From: Streptomyces spiroverticillatus
GTDB lineage: Bacteria; Actinomycetota; Actinomycetes; Streptomycetales; Streptomycetaceae
Direction of reading: 5' to 3'
DNA length: 64,000 bases
Assembly: GCA_014650415.1 (NCBI GenBank)
Contig: BMUX01000004.1
Location: forward strand, 1 to 64,000
Positions 43,274 through 52,242 of the stretch are shown here, piece by piece (the stretch's first letter is position 1; every line of letters starts with the position of its first letter). A program made the position numbers and the translations under genes. Under the pieces are notes generated by a model. That model searched no databases, was not told the origin of the DNA, and was given only the letters and a program-made list of their open reading frames with translations.

Positions 43274-44554
43274 CTACGGCTGCGGCGTGGTCTCCTGCCG
43301 GACCACTTCCCGGGCGGTTTCGAAGGCGGCCTGCGCTGCGGGGACCCCGCAGTAGACGGCGGTCTGGAGCAGCACCTCGCGGATCTCGGCGGGGGTGAGC
43401 CCGTTGCGCAGGGCGGCCCGGACGTGGGTGGCGAGGGAGGCGTGGTGGCCGCCCGCGACGAGCGCGGTGAGGGCCACGACGCTGCGGGTGCGCCGGTCGA
43501 GGCCGTCGCGGGTCCAGACCTCGCCCCAGGCGTACCGGGTCAGCAGGTCCTGGAAGTCGCCGGTCAGCTCGTCGGCCCCGGCCAGCACCCCGTCGACGTA
43601 CGCCTCACCGAGCACCTCGCGGCGCACCTTCAGGCCTTCGTCGTACGGGTCGGGCCGCCCGGCGGGCACCGGCTCGGGCTCGCTCGCGGGGGCGGCGGGC
43701 GGGGCCTCGGGGGCCTCCTCCGGCGCGGGCGCCGGTGCCGGAGGGACGGGGGCGAGCAGGGTGGTGCTGCCGTCCTCCCAGTCCGAGGAGAAGTGCCGTA
43801 CGAGCAGATCGGTCACGGCGGCGGGCTGCTCGACGGGCGTCAGGTGCGAGGCCCCCGGCACCAGCGCGAGCCGGGCGTCGGGGATGCCCGCGACCAGGGT
43901 GCGGGCGTCGCCGGGCCCGGTGACCTGGTCCTGCTCGCCGACCACGACGAGGGTGGGCACGGCGATCCGGCCCAGTTCGGACCGTACGTCGAAGGCGGCC
44001 AGCGCCTCGCAGGCGGCGATGTAGCAGCCGGGGTCGGTGGTGCGCACCATCTGCACGGCCCACTCCACTATGGCGGGCTGGGCGGCGGCGAAGGACGGGG
44101 TGAACCAGCGGCCGGGCGCGGCGGCGGCCATCGGCTCCATCCCGTTGGTCCGCACGATGACGCCGCGCTGGCGGAACTCGTCCGCCGTGCCGAACCGGGG
44201 CGAGGCCGAGACCAGCGCCAGGGAGGCCACCCGGTGCGGGTGCCGCAGCGCCAGCTCGGCGCCGACCGCACCGCCGATCGAGCAGCCCGCGTACCCGAAG
44301 CGCTGGACGCCCAGCTCGTCCAGGACGGCGAGCAGCCGGGCGGTCAGCTCCGCCACCGACGCCACGGGCTCGGCGGGGGCGCCGCCGTGCCCGGGCAGGT
44401 CGTAGCGGAAGACACGCCAGGTGCGGGTCAGCTCGGGTATCTGCCGGTCCCACATGTGCCACGTCGTGCCGAGGGAGGGGCCCAGGACGAGGACCGGAGC
44501 GTGTTCTGGCCCGTCAAAGCGGTATTGCAGGGTTTCTGCCGTCGTCTGAGTCAC
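43274..44554 (-). CDS. pcaL: PcaL-type fusion: 3-oxoadipate enol-lactonase plus 4-carboxymuconolactone decarboxylase
   Basis: 426 residues. The N-terminal alpha/beta hydrolase (1-265) has YDLPGHGGAP, nucleophile Ser92 in AGCSIGGAVGAE, and His in GASHLTPVEQP. A Pro/Ala/Glu linker (about 275-310) joins a C-terminal carboxymuconolactone decarboxylase domain (GEVWTRDGLDRRTRSVVALTA, REVLLQTAVYCGVPAAQAAF). Such fusions catalyse two consecutive steps of the protocatechuate branch of the beta-ketoadipate pathway. No other pca gene is in the neighbourhood, so this may be a paralogue outside the main operon. GTG start. Confidence 0.85.
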   Translation of the reverse strand: MTQTTAETLQYRFDGPEHAPVLVLGPSLGTTWHMWDRQIPELTRTWRVFRYDLPGHGGAPAEPVASVAELTARLLAVLDELGVQRFGYAGCSIGGAVGAELALRHPHRVASLALVSASPRFGTADEFRQRGVIVRTNGMEPMAAAAPGRWFTPSFAAAQPAIVEWAVQMVRTTDPGCYIAACEALAAFDVRSELGRIAVPTLVVVGEQDQVTGPGDARTLVAGIPDARLALVPGASHLTPVEQPAAVTDLLVRHFSSDWEDGSTTLLAPVPPAPAPAPEEAPEAPPAAPASEPEPVPAGRPDPYDEGLKVRREVLGEAYVDGVLAGADELTGDFQDLLTRYAWGEVWTRDGLDRRTRSVVALTALVAGGHHASLATHVRAALRNGLTPAEIREVLLQTAVYCGVPAAQAAFETAREVVRQETTPQP

Positions 44555-44718
44555 CGGTCCAGGCTGCCATCTCGCCCGGACGCCCCCCTCAAGCGGGGTC
44601 GTCGGAGGCCGGCCGTGGGCCTCCTGAGATCGTCCTGGTCGCCCGAACGGCCGGAACAGGGCTATTTTGAGGTCCAGGTGTTTCGGGCACGGGGCCCGAT
44701 GTGTATTTGGGGGTTGGC

Positions 44719-45159
44719 ATGGTTGCCGGTCGTGTGGTGCGGTTCGACGGAACGCGGGGTTATGGGTTCATTGCTCCCGCCCATGGTGGGGAGGATGTCT
44801 TCCTGCATGTGAACGACCTCTTGTTCCCCGAGGCCTCGGTTCGCTCGGGGCTGGATGTGGAGTTCGAGATCGAGGACGGTGACCGGGGGCTGAAGGCCTC
44901 GTCCGTCCGGATGGCCACGGGGCCCGACGGGAGTCCGCTGTCGTCCTCGGCGGGCCATCGGTCCGGTGTTCCGGCCTCCGTGCCCCGGCACCTGGACGGC
45001 GACGACCCGCTGTGCGACGTGCTGACCACGGAGGAGTACACCCAGGAGGTCACCGAGGTCCTGCTGGAGGCGGCGCCTTCGCTGACCGGTGAGCAGATCC
45101 TCCAGGTCCGGCGCGCGCTGACGCAGCTCAGCAAGAACCACGGCTGGACCGAGGGCTGA
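44719..45159 (+). CDS. Cold-shock-domain nucleic-acid-binding protein with C-terminal extension
   Basis: 146 residues. The first 65 form a cold-shock domain, with RNP1 TRGYGFIAP and RNP2 GEDVFLHVNDL. The rest (about 75-146) is a helical extension of the Streptomyces large CSD proteins (LTTEEYTQEVTEVLLEAAPS, ILQVRRALTQLSKNHG). The ATG at 44719 has GGGGG upstream; a GTG six codons earlier is less likely. It probably binds single-stranded RNA or DNA. It diverges from the PcaL fusion and ends at a strong hairpin. Confidence 0.85.
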   Translation: MVAGRVVRFDGTRGYGFIAPAHGGEDVFLHVNDLLFPEASVRSGLDVEFEIEDGDRGLKASSVRMATGPDGSPLSSSAGHRSGVPASVPRHLDGDDPLCDVLTTEEYTQEVTEVLLEAAPSLTGEQILQVRRALTQLSKNHGWTEG

Positions 45160-45169
45160 TCGACCGGAC

Positions 45170-45210
45170 ACGTCTGCGGCGCCGCTCGTGAGGAGCGGCG
45201 CCGCAGGCGT
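45170..45210. terminator. Bidirectional hairpin, about 18-bp stem
   Basis: Arms CTGCGGCGCCGCTC (45174-45187) and GAGCGGCGCCGCAG (45193-45206), loop GTGAG, extended by four further pairs including one G-U. It lies between the convergent cold-shock and DUF3159 genes. Confidence 0.85.
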
Positions 45211-45240
45211 GTTCCGGGCCCGGTGTCACCGGGCCTGATG

Positions 45241-45963
45241 TCACCGGGCCCGGTAGTCGGGGTCGTACAGCTTGCGGCGGGCGTCGACCTTGCGGACCGC
45301 CCAGATGTTGTTCAGAACGACGACGAAGGTCAGCGGCCACCCCATGAGCAGGCGGACGATGCCCAGCCAGGTGGTCTCGTCCAGGTTGTAGAGCCACCGC
45401 TCCACCGCGAACCGTGAGAAGCACAGCAGCGCCCAGAAGACGGTCGCCAGGTCGTAGTGGAGCAGGGACCTGCGGTCGGTGCGCCAGAAGGTGCCCTGGG
45501 AGTTGGCGGCGGCCCAGACCTGGCCGATCAGGGGGCGGCGCACGAGGACGGACAGCAGCAGGAGGCTGCCGATGCCGACCGTGATCCAGTTGCCGATGAG
45601 GTAGTAGCCCTTGGCCTCGCCGGCCAGGACGGCGGCGCCGCAGGTGATGACGGCGGTGCCCAGGCCGATGAGGGCGGCGGCGGGCTTCTCCTTGCGGAGC
45701 AGTTGCCAGACGCCCACCAGGGCCGCGGTGCCCAGGGAGGACCAGATCGCCGGCCACATGCCGGCCGCCGCGTTGACCGCGATGTAGGCGATCACCGGCA
45801 GGACGGACAGGACCGTGCCGTGGACGCCGCCGATGTACGCCCAGGCGTAGGCCAGTTGCCCCTGGAAGTCCGCCGGGACCTTCCTGGCCCGGTCCTTGGC
45901 GGACGTGTCGTCGACGGCCTGGTCCGGCGGGTCGCCCGGCGACTGCGACGTGGCCGAGTGCAT
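45241..45963 (-). CDS. DUF3159 integral membrane protein
   Basis: 240 residues, five to six membrane segments (VLSVLPVIAYIAVNAAAGMWPA, AALIGLGTAVITCGAAVLA, NWITVGIGSLLLLSVLV and others), with conserved charged FWRTDRRSLLHYDLATVFWA. It matches the actinobacterial DUF3159 pattern. The ATG at 45963 has GGGGAG upstream. Function unknown; family genes often neighbour potassium-transport or dUTPase genes, but not here. Confidence 0.78.
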   Translation of the reverse strand: MHSATSQSPGDPPDQAVDDTSAKDRARKVPADFQGQLAYAWAYIGGVHGTVLSVLPVIAYIAVNAAAGMWPAIWSSLGTAALVGVWQLLRKEKPAAALIGLGTAVITCGAAVLAGEAKGYYLIGNWITVGIGSLLLLSVLVRRPLIGQVWAAANSQGTFWRTDRRSLLHYDLATVFWALLCFSRFAVERWLYNLDETTWLGIVRLLMGWPLTFVVVLNNIWAVRKVDARRKLYDPDYRAR

Positions 45964-46171
45964 CGTTTCTCCCCGCGTCTGAGGGTCCTTGAGAGGATCT
46001 TCCACGCGCTCCATCGTGGCCGCCGGGAGGGGCCGGGCACATCGCAGCCAGGTCCCGAATGAGGGTGGAGTTATCTCTACTTTCCTCGGTGCCGGCTGCC
46101 CTCTGTCGGGCAGGTGCATATGCTCAACTCCCTTCAGGGATCAAACTGTTGGCGGTCGGCCACTCGATTGG

Positions 46172-46564
46172 ATGACTTCTGTGTTCCGTGGAAAGGCCCG
46201 TGTCTGCGTTCCCTTGTTCGCGGTGGTACTGCTCACCGCGGGATGCGACGACGAGAGAAAGTCCGACAAGGCGTCCTCCGGTGTCTCCGACGTCAAGGAC
46301 AAGGCTTCCGCCTGCGTCAAGGCGCTCCGGCTGGTCGAGCTCGTGCCGGATCCCAAGAAGGCGGAGGACTACGAGAAGAAGGGCGAGGATCTGCGCAAGC
46401 TGTCCGAGCACGTGCGGGACCGTGATGCCGCGAAGGCCATCCGCGAGGTGGCGCACCAGTACGGCATGGCCCGCGTGGAGGCCGCCCGCGACTTCGGCCG
46501 GGTCGCGGCGTGGGTCAAGCAGACGGCGTCCAACATCAAGGTGCTGAAAGAGGTCTGCACCTGA
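46172..46564 (+). CDS. Small lipoprotein, unknown function
   Basis: 130 residues. Signal peptide RVCVPLFAVVLLTAGC with the lipobox Cys25, then a Lys/Asp/Ser-rich linker and a highly helical domain (VKDKASACVKALRLVELV, EDYEKKGEDLRKLSEHVRD, HQYGMARVEAARDFGRVAAWV). Three Cys after maturation; the pair ACVK and EVCT may form a disulfide. No ribosome site is obvious, so leaderless or another start is possible. It converges on the response-regulator gene. Confidence 0.65.
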   Translation: MTSVFRGKARVCVPLFAVVLLTAGCDDERKSDKASSGVSDVKDKASACVKALRLVELVPDPKKAEDYEKKGEDLRKLSEHVRDRDAAKAIREVAHQYGMARVEAARDFGRVAAWVKQTASNIKVLKEVCT

Positions 46565-46574
46565 CCACGGCGCG

Positions 46575-46606
46575 GACGGACCCCCGGGGCACCCCGTACG
46601 TCCGTC
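46575..46606. terminator. Possible weak hairpin between convergent genes
   Basis: Arms GACGGAC (46575-46581) and GTCCGTC (46600-46606) with GGGG/CCCC inside. It lies between the lipoprotein stop and the response-regulator stop, overlapping the latter's last codon. Confidence 0.4.
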
Positions 46607-47261
46607 AGTCCAGGCCGGCGCTGTTGAGGTAGGCGAGCACGGCCAGGACCCGGCGGTTGGTGTCGTGGGAGGTGGGGAGGCCGAGCTTGCCGAAGACGCC
46701 GGCGATGTGTTTGCTGACCGCGCCCTCGCTGAGGTGCAGGCGGTGCGCGACCGCCGCGTTGGAGCAGCCCTCGGCCATGAGTTCCAGGACTTCCCTCTCC
46801 CGTGCGGTCAAGGTGCCCAGTGGTTCCTGGTGGGCGTTGCCCGCCACGAGCTTGGAGATGACCTCCGGGTCCATCGCGGTGCCGCCCTCGGCGACCCGGC
46901 GCAGCGCGTCGACGAACTGCGCGGCGTTGAAGACGCGGTCCTTCAGCAGGTAGCCGATGGCGCCGGTGCCGTCGGCGAGCAACTCGCGGGCGTAGAGCTG
47001 CTCCACGTGCTGGGAGAGCACGAGGACGGGCAGGCCGGGGATGCGGCGGCGGGCCTCGTGGGCCGCCTGGAGGCCTTCGTCGGTGAAGGTGGGCGGCAGC
47101 CGTACGTCCACGATCGCGAGGTCGGGCCGGTGTTCGTGGACGGCGTCGAGCAGCTCGGGACCGGTCTGGACCGCGGCGACGACGTCGAAGCCGTGTGCGG
47201 TGAGCAGGTGGGTCAGGCCTTCGCGCAGGAGGTAGAGGTCCTCTACGAGGACAACACGCAC
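46605..47261 (-). CDS. NarL/LuxR-type response regulator
   Basis: 218 residues from a GTG at 47261. Receiver domain: VRVVLVEDLYLLREGLTHLL, phospho-Asp in PDLAIVDVRLPP, conserved Lys in YLLKDRVF. C-terminal LuxR HTH: LTAREREVLELMAEGCSNAAVAHRLHLSEGAVSKH. It overlaps the kinase gene by 19 nt, so partner identity is certain. Targets unknown. Confidence 0.93.
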   Translation of the reverse strand: MRVVLVEDLYLLREGLTHLLTAHGFDVVAAVQTGPELLDAVHEHRPDLAIVDVRLPPTFTDEGLQAAHEARRRIPGLPVLVLSQHVEQLYARELLADGTGAIGYLLKDRVFNAAQFVDALRRVAEGGTAMDPEVISKLVAGNAHQEPLGTLTAREREVLELMAEGCSNAAVAHRLHLSEGAVSKHIAGVFGKLGLPTSHDTNRRVLAVLAYLNSAGLD

Positions 47262-49141
47262 GGGATCTCCAGGGTGACTGTGGTGGGGCCGCCGGGTGGG
47301 CTGGTCACGGCGAGGGTTCCGTCGAAGGTGGCGAGGCGTCGCTGCACGCCGCGCAGCCCGCTGCCTCTGGACGGGTCGGCGCCGCCGGGTCCGCTGTCGG
47401 TGACGTCGATGCGCAGACGTTGTGCACGGTGGGTCACGTCGATGCGCACCCGGGCCGCCTCGGTGTGTTTGGAGACGTTGGTGAGCAGTTCGGACACCGC
47501 GAAGTAGGCGGCGGCCTCCACGGGGCGTTCGGGACGGCCGGGCAGGTCCGTGCGCAGGGTGACGGACAGCGGCGAGTCCAGGGCGAGGCTGCGGACGGCG
47601 TCGGCGAGGCCGCGTTCGGCGAGGACCGGCGGGTTGATGCCGCGGATCAGGTGGCGCAGTTCCACGAGTGCCCGCGCGGCGGACTCCTGGGCGGTCCGGA
47701 CCAGGGTCCTGGCGGCGTCCGGGTCGCGTGCGATGAGGGCCTCGATGGCGCCGAGGCTCATGCCCATCGCGACCCATTGGGCCTGGGCCCCGTCGTGCAG
47801 GTCCCGTTCGATGCGGCGCAGTTCGGCGGAGAGCGTCTCCTGGGCCTCGGTGCGGGTCTCGGTGAGCCGGTCCACCCGGCGGCCCAGCAGCGCGGACCTG
47901 GTCGGCCCGAGCAGCAGGCGGCTCCACAGGCCGTGCAGGCGCAGCAGCGGCGGGGCGAGCAGGCATCCGGCGAGGGTGCCGGCCAGGCCGATCAGAGGGG
48001 CGAAGGCGGCCGGGTGCTCGGCGAGGACGGGGGTGTCGTCGGGCAGCAGGGGCCAGCGGTCGAACGTGTCGAAGGCGACGAAGAGCTGGAGGAGCGAGGC
48101 CCAGGCCCAGGACCAGACCAGGCCGAAGAAGCAGTAGGCGGTGAGGACGACGGGCACGGCGGCGAGCAGCACGGCGACCGGCGGGTCGAGCAGGAGCCAC
48201 AGCAGGTCGCGCCAGGTGGCCGGGTCCTTCACGTGCCCGCGCAGGCGCAGGGAGCGCAGTGCCGACTCCGGGGAGCGGTGGAGGGTGCGGCCGATCCGGT
48301 ACGTACCGCCGGGCCGGGGCGGTGGCAGCGCCGGGGCGGGCGGGTAGGGGTGGTCGATGCGGATGCCGGTCCACTCCTGGATCTGCCGGCGGCGCCAGGA
48401 GGTGAGCTGGCGGCCCGCGCTCAGCACGGTCGGCCAGGTCCACAGCAGGAGGGGGAACATCGCCAGCAGGTGCACGAGTGCGGCGGTCAGTTCGGCGAAC
48501 GCGACACCGGCGGTCAGGGCCAGCCGCCAGGTGGCGCGCCCGCCGCGGCCGATCCGGACGAGCGCACGGCGTACGCCGGAGTCGGCTGCGGGGGCGAGGA
48601 GTTGGCGGGTGAAGCGGCCGTGCAGGTGCAGCAGCGACGGCCCGGAGCCGAAGCCCGCCAGTACGGTGGCCGCGGCCACCGGGACGGTGAGCGCGGGGTG
48701 CCCCGGCCGCAGCCACACCAGGGCGGCCCCGGCCGCGACCAGGGCGGGCGGGAGCAGTGCCGTGACGCTGCCGACGAGGGGGCCGGCGATCATCCAGAGC
48801 AGGTCGCGGGGGGTGGCCGGGTCCCGGGCGAGCCAGGCCCAACGCCGTTCGTGGGAGGGCTTCCTGGGCGTCTCGTACAGCCGGTTCTTGTGCCGGTACA
48901 GGCCGTCGTGCTCGGGTTCGGGCGGGGGTGGCGGGGGCTGGTAGGGCACGGGGATGTCGACCGCGCACCACCGGCCGACCAGGGCGCGGTAGCGGTTGAG
49001 GGGGGTGCGGTAGCCCTCGGCGAGCGACTGGATTCCGCACAGGACGCCGAGGACGACGGCGGCCAGCATCGGAACGGCCCCCAGGCCCAGGCCGAACAGC
49101 ACGAGGCCGCGCAAGGGCGCCCGCACGTGCCCCTTGCCCAT
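47243..49141 (-). CDS. Sensor histidine kinase with a duplicated membrane sensor domain
   Basis: 632 residues. The kinase end is standard: HisKA_3 His449 in LRRIERDLHDGAQAQWVAMG, then HATPase with NVSKHTEA, DSGPGGADPSRGSGLRG. The sensor part is about twice the usual length and contains two copies of the same unit. Copy 1 is residues 62-196 (YRHKNRL, WLARDPATPRDLLWMIAGPL, LLHLHGRFTRQLL). Copy 2 is 262-423 (YRIGRTL, HVKDPATWRDLLWLLLDPP, LLRLHGLWSRLLL). Each copy has its own pair of membrane segments. The signal is unknown. It overlaps the response regulator gene. Confidence 0.88.
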   Translation of the reverse strand: MGKGHVRAPLRGLVLFGLGLGAVPMLAAVVLGVLCGIQSLAEGYRTPLNRYRALVGRWCAVDIPVPYQPPPPPPEPEHDGLYRHKNRLYETPRKPSHERRWAWLARDPATPRDLLWMIAGPLVGSVTALLPPALVAAGAALVWLRPGHPALTVPVAAATVLAGFGSGPSLLHLHGRFTRQLLAPAADSGVRRALVRIGRGGRATWRLALTAGVAFAELTAALVHLLAMFPLLLWTWPTVLSAGRQLTSWRRRQIQEWTGIRIDHPYPPAPALPPPRPGGTYRIGRTLHRSPESALRSLRLRGHVKDPATWRDLLWLLLDPPVAVLLAAVPVVLTAYCFFGLVWSWAWASLLQLFVAFDTFDRWPLLPDDTPVLAEHPAAFAPLIGLAGTLAGCLLAPPLLRLHGLWSRLLLGPTRSALLGRRVDRLTETRTEAQETLSAELRRIERDLHDGAQAQWVAMGMSLGAIEALIARDPDAARTLVRTAQESAARALVELRHLIRGINPPVLAERGLADAVRSLALDSPLSVTLRTDLPGRPERPVEAAAYFAVSELLTNVSKHTEAARVRIDVTHRAQRLRIDVTDSGPGGADPSRGSGLRGVQRRLATFDGTLAVTSPPGGPTTVTLEIPCVLSS

Positions 49142-49232
49142 CGCTCTCCCCCGTACCTGCGGCGCCCCCCGCGCGCAGAGCCACGATACCGATCAGGGCA
49201 AGGGCTCTTGAGGGGACGGCGGGCGGGTCGGC

Positions 49233-49859
49233 TCAGGGGGTGGCCGTGGAGACCGCGTACACCCAGGGGCGCTGGGGGATCGTGCGGTCGACCGTGATGT
49301 CCACGGTGGGCAGCGGGCTCTTCTGCTCGTAGGTCAGGCCCGACCACTTGCGGCGCGGGGTGAAGACCCAGCCGACGGTGGCTTGGTCGTGCGGGCTGAT
49401 GGTCACCTCGCCCTCCTTGAGGGCGGCGGTTGAGGCGCCCATCTGCTTCAGGAAGAGGTCCAGGTCGGCGGGGGTGGTGGCGAACCGGACGTGCAGCCGG
49501 TTGGTCTTCCAGTTGTTGGTCTCGTAGTAGGCGAGGTTCTGCGCCATCAGCGGGATCGGCAGGTGGTAGATGCGCCGCTGCACCTGGGAGGGCCAGCCGA
49601 CGGTGAGTCCGGCGTTGGCGGCCTCGCGCTCCTTGTTGACACCGCCCTGGCGGCTCTGCTCGGCGGAGACCAGGAGGTATCCGGCCGGGATACCGATGAG
49701 CATCACGATGATGGCCAGGGTGAGGCTGCGGCGCACGATGACGTGCCGGCGGCTCTCCGGCGGCTTGTCCTTCTTGTAGCCCTTGGTGCCCTTGCCGCCG
49801 CGCCCGGGGCCGCCGGGGGCGTCCTGGGTGGGGCTCTGGCGCGGAATCGCTGACGTCAT
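49233..49859 (-). CDS. Single-pass membrane protein, unknown
   Basis: 208 residues. A Gly/Lys/Pro-rich cytoplasmic N-terminus (about 1-40) and one membrane segment (SLTLAIIVMLIGIPAGYLLV, about 45-64) precede an extracytoplasmic domain (LTVGWPSQVQRRIYHLPIPL, LHVRFATTPADLDLFLKQMG, ATVGWVFTPRRKWSGLTY). I do not recognise the family. Its ATG overlaps the stop of the ROK kinase gene (ATGA), so it is translated with it. Confidence 0.65.
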   Translation of the reverse strand: MTSAIPRQSPTQDAPGGPGRGGKGTKGYKKDKPPESRRHVIVRRSLTLAIIVMLIGIPAGYLLVSAEQSRQGGVNKEREAANAGLTVGWPSQVQRRIYHLPIPLMAQNLAYYETNNWKTNRLHVRFATTPADLDLFLKQMGASTAALKEGEVTISPHDQATVGWVFTPRRKWSGLTYEQKSPLPTVDITVDRTIPQRPWVYAVSTATP

Positions 49860-51163
49860 TCGGTGGTTCCCTGGGCGTTCTCGGCGCGGTCGGAGCGGGG
49901 TGCGGTGTCGGGGGAGGGTGCTTGCCCTTCCACCGTACGTTCCGTTTCCACGGTACGTTCCGGGCCGCCCGGCGCGACGGCGGCGGCCGGGGCGGTGGCG
50001 GCCGGGGTGCTGGCGGCGGACGGGGTGGTGGCGGTCCGCAGGGCCTGGGCGTAGCGCTCGTACCGCTCGTGGCGCTCGACCCTGCGGCGGTTCGCGCGCC
50101 GGAAACGGCGGGCGACGAGGCGGGCGAGGTCGGCGGCCCCCACCATGCCGGCCTCGGGGCCCAGCTGCGCCTTGGCGATGCGGGCCTCGGGGCGGTAGCC
50201 GCGCCCGGTGAGATGGCGGCGGAAGGCGTCCCGGGCGGGGCCGATGAGGAGGTCGTCGGCGGCGCTGACGCCGCCACCGATGACGAAGCAGGACGGGTCG
50301 AGGGCGGCGGCGAGGTTGGCGATGCCGACGCCGAGCCACTGGCCGATGTCCTGGAGGAGTTCGACGCACATGGCGTCGCCGCCGCGGGCCAGCTCGGTGA
50401 TGAGCGGTCCGGTGATCTCGTGGACGTTGCCGCCGACGCGCTCGATGAGGTGGTAGGCGACCGGGGAGTCGGCGGCGGCCAGCTCGCGGGCCTCGCGGAC
50501 GAGGGCGTTGCCGGAGCTGTACTGCTCCCAGCAGCCCCGGTTTCCGCACGGGCAGCGGTGGCCGCCGGGGACGACCTGCATGTGCCCGAATTCGCCCGCG
50601 ACACCGTACTCGCCCCGCTTGACCTGGCCGTCTTCGAGGATGGCCCCGCCGATGCCGGTACCGAGGGTGATCATGACGAGGTGGTCCTCGCCGCGTCCGG
50701 CGCCGAAGCGCCACTCCGCCCAGGCGGCGGTGTTGGCGTCGTTGTCGACGAGGACGGGGACCGCGAGGCGGGAGGAGACGGCGTCGCGCAGGGGCTCGTT
50801 GCGCCAGGCCAGGTGGGGGGCGAAGAGGACCTTGTTGCGGTCCGCGTCGACCCAGCCGGCCGCGCCGATGCCCACCGCGTGGACGTCGTGCCGGTCGGAG
50901 AGGTCCAGGACCAGTTCGACGATGGTGTCCTCGACGACCTTGGGGCTCTTGGACTTGTCCGGCGTCTCGGTGCGCAGTGTCTCCAGGATGTTGCCGTCGG
51001 CGTCCACGACGCCCGCCATGACCTTCGTACCGCCGATGTCGATACCGACGGTGGGCACGCGGGGGGCGGTCAGGTGGGAGCGGCGCTCACGGGGGCCGAC
51101 GGTGCGCAGGACGGTGGCGCGGGCGGTGCCGCGGTTCGCGAAGTCGCGGTAGCTGCTGCTCAT
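49856..51163 (-). CDS. ROK-family glucokinase with C-terminal extension
   Basis: 435 residues; ROK kinases are usually near 315. After a 38-residue leader comes TVGIDIGGTKVMAGVVD (phosphate loop), then VGIGAAGWVD, LVDNDANTAAWAEW with catalytic Asp, TLGTGIGGAILEDG and the zinc motif GGHRCPCGNRGCWEQYSSG. There is no N-terminal HTH, so it is a kinase rather than a ROK repressor. The last 75 residues are Ala/Pro/Thr/Glu-rich low complexity with a repeated RTVETERTVE. Glucose or a related hexose is the probable substrate. It precedes a sugar ABC system on the same strand but is separated by a hairpin. Confidence 0.85.
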   Translation of the reverse strand: MSSSYRDFANRGTARATVLRTVGPRERRSHLTAPRVPTVGIDIGGTKVMAGVVDADGNILETLRTETPDKSKSPKVVEDTIVELVLDLSDRHDVHAVGIGAAGWVDADRNKVLFAPHLAWRNEPLRDAVSSRLAVPVLVDNDANTAAWAEWRFGAGRGEDHLVMITLGTGIGGAILEDGQVKRGEYGVAGEFGHMQVVPGGHRCPCGNRGCWEQYSSGNALVREARELAAADSPVAYHLIERVGGNVHEITGPLITELARGGDAMCVELLQDIGQWLGVGIANLAAALDPSCFVIGGGVSAADDLLIGPARDAFRRHLTGRGYRPEARIAKAQLGPEAGMVGAADLARLVARRFRRANRRRVERHERYERYAQALRTATTPSAASTPAATAPAAAVAPGGPERTVETERTVEGQAPSPDTAPRSDRAENAQGTTE

Positions 51164-51342
51164 GATCGGGAGCCTTCCGCGTGGGGCGTCCGGGAGGGGC
51201 GGGGGGAACGCACGAGGGGGGTCGTCCCTGCGGGGTGTCGGGGAGCCGGGGGCTCGGGGCTGGGCCGATGGCGCCGGCGGCGGACGGCGCCCGCCGCCGC
51301 CGATTCTGCCATCCATGGGCATAAGGAACCTGTCCGGGCGTG

Positions 51343-51375
51343 CGTCCGGGGGCCCGGCGCAGGGGCTCCCGGACG
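51343..51375. terminator. Hairpin after the sugar ABC operon
   Basis: Imperfect stem, CGTCCGGGGGCCC against GGGGCTCCCGGACG, 12 nt beyond the ATPase stop. The rest of the 224-nt gap to the ROK gene should hold that gene's promoter. Confidence 0.6.
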
Positions 51376-51387
51376 GCGCCGCGGAGG

Positions 51388-52242
51388 TTATGACGAGGGC
51401 TTGTCGTCCCCGGGTGCGACGGTGTGTCCGCCGATCTGGGCCGGTGCGGGGGCCCGCTCCAGTTCGTGGCTCAGCTCGTCCAGTTCGCTGCCTCCGGCCA
51501 TCTGCCGGGTCAGCTCGTCGAGGGTGGTGTCCTGCTTCGTACTGCTGCCGGACATGGCCCCCCGCTTGAGGAGGACGAAGCGGTCGCCGACGAGGTAGGC
51601 GTGGTGCGGGTTGTGTGTGATGAGCACGACACCCAGGCCCGCGTCGCGGGCGGCGGCGACGTACTTGAGGACCACGCCCGACTGCTTCACGCCGAGGGCG
51701 GCCGTCGGCTCGTCGAGGACGAGGACCTTGGCGCCGAAGTGCACCGCGCGGGCGATGGCGACGCACTGGCGCTCGCCGCCGGAGAGGGTGCCGATGGGCT
51801 GGTCGACGTCGCGCAGGTCGATGCCCATGCGCAGCAGCTCGGACCGGGTGGTCTCGCGCATGTACTGCACATCGAGGCGGCGGAAGGGGCCGCGGCCCCT
51901 GGTGGGCTCGGAGCCGAGGAAGAAGTTCCGCCAGACGGGCATCAGCGGGACGACCGCGAGGTCCTGGAAGACGGTGGCGATGCCCCGGTCGAGGGCGTCG
52001 CGCGGGTTGACCAGGGTGGTCTCCTCGCCCTCGATGCGGAAGGTGCCCGCGTCGTGCTGGTGCAGCCCGGCGATGATCTTGATGAGGGTGGACTTGCCCG
52101 CGCCGTTGTCGCCCAGCACACAGGTGATCTCGCCCGCGTGGACCTCCAGGGAGACGCCCTCGAGGGCCTTGATGTTGCCGTAGAACTTCGAGACGTCGTC
52201 GAGCTGGACGAGGGGCGCTGCGCTCTGTGCGGCTGTGCTCAT
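51388..52242 (-). CDS. Sugar ABC transporter ATPase, single domain
   Basis: 284 residues with one nucleotide-binding domain only. Walker [18 protein letters not shown], signature [20 protein letters not shown], Walker [17 protein letters not shown]-loop [14 protein letters not shown]. RbsA-type importers usually have two fused domains; single-domain versions occur in FrcA-like systems. Its ATG overlaps the permease stop (ATGA). A 50-residue tail after the ATPase core is poorly conserved. Confidence 0.88.
   Translation of the reverse strand: MSTAAQSAAPLVQLDDVSKFYGNIKALEGVSLEVHAGEITCVLGDNGAGKSTLIKIIAGLHQHDAGTFRIEGEETTLVNPRDALDRGIATVFQDLAVVPLMPVWRNFFLGSEPTRGRGPFRRLDVQYMRETTRSELLRMGIDLRDVDQPIGTLSGGERQCVAIARAVHFGAKVLVLDEPTAALGVKQSGVVLKYVAAARDAGLGVVLITHNPHHAYLVGDRFVLLKRGAMSGSSTKQDTTLDELTRQMAGGSELDELSHELERAPAPAQIGGHTVAPGDDKPSS

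Noticed and set aside
49856..51163. ROK transcriptional repressor
   Set aside because: No N-terminal helix-turn-helix; the phosphate loop, catalytic Asp and zinc motif point to a sugar kinase.
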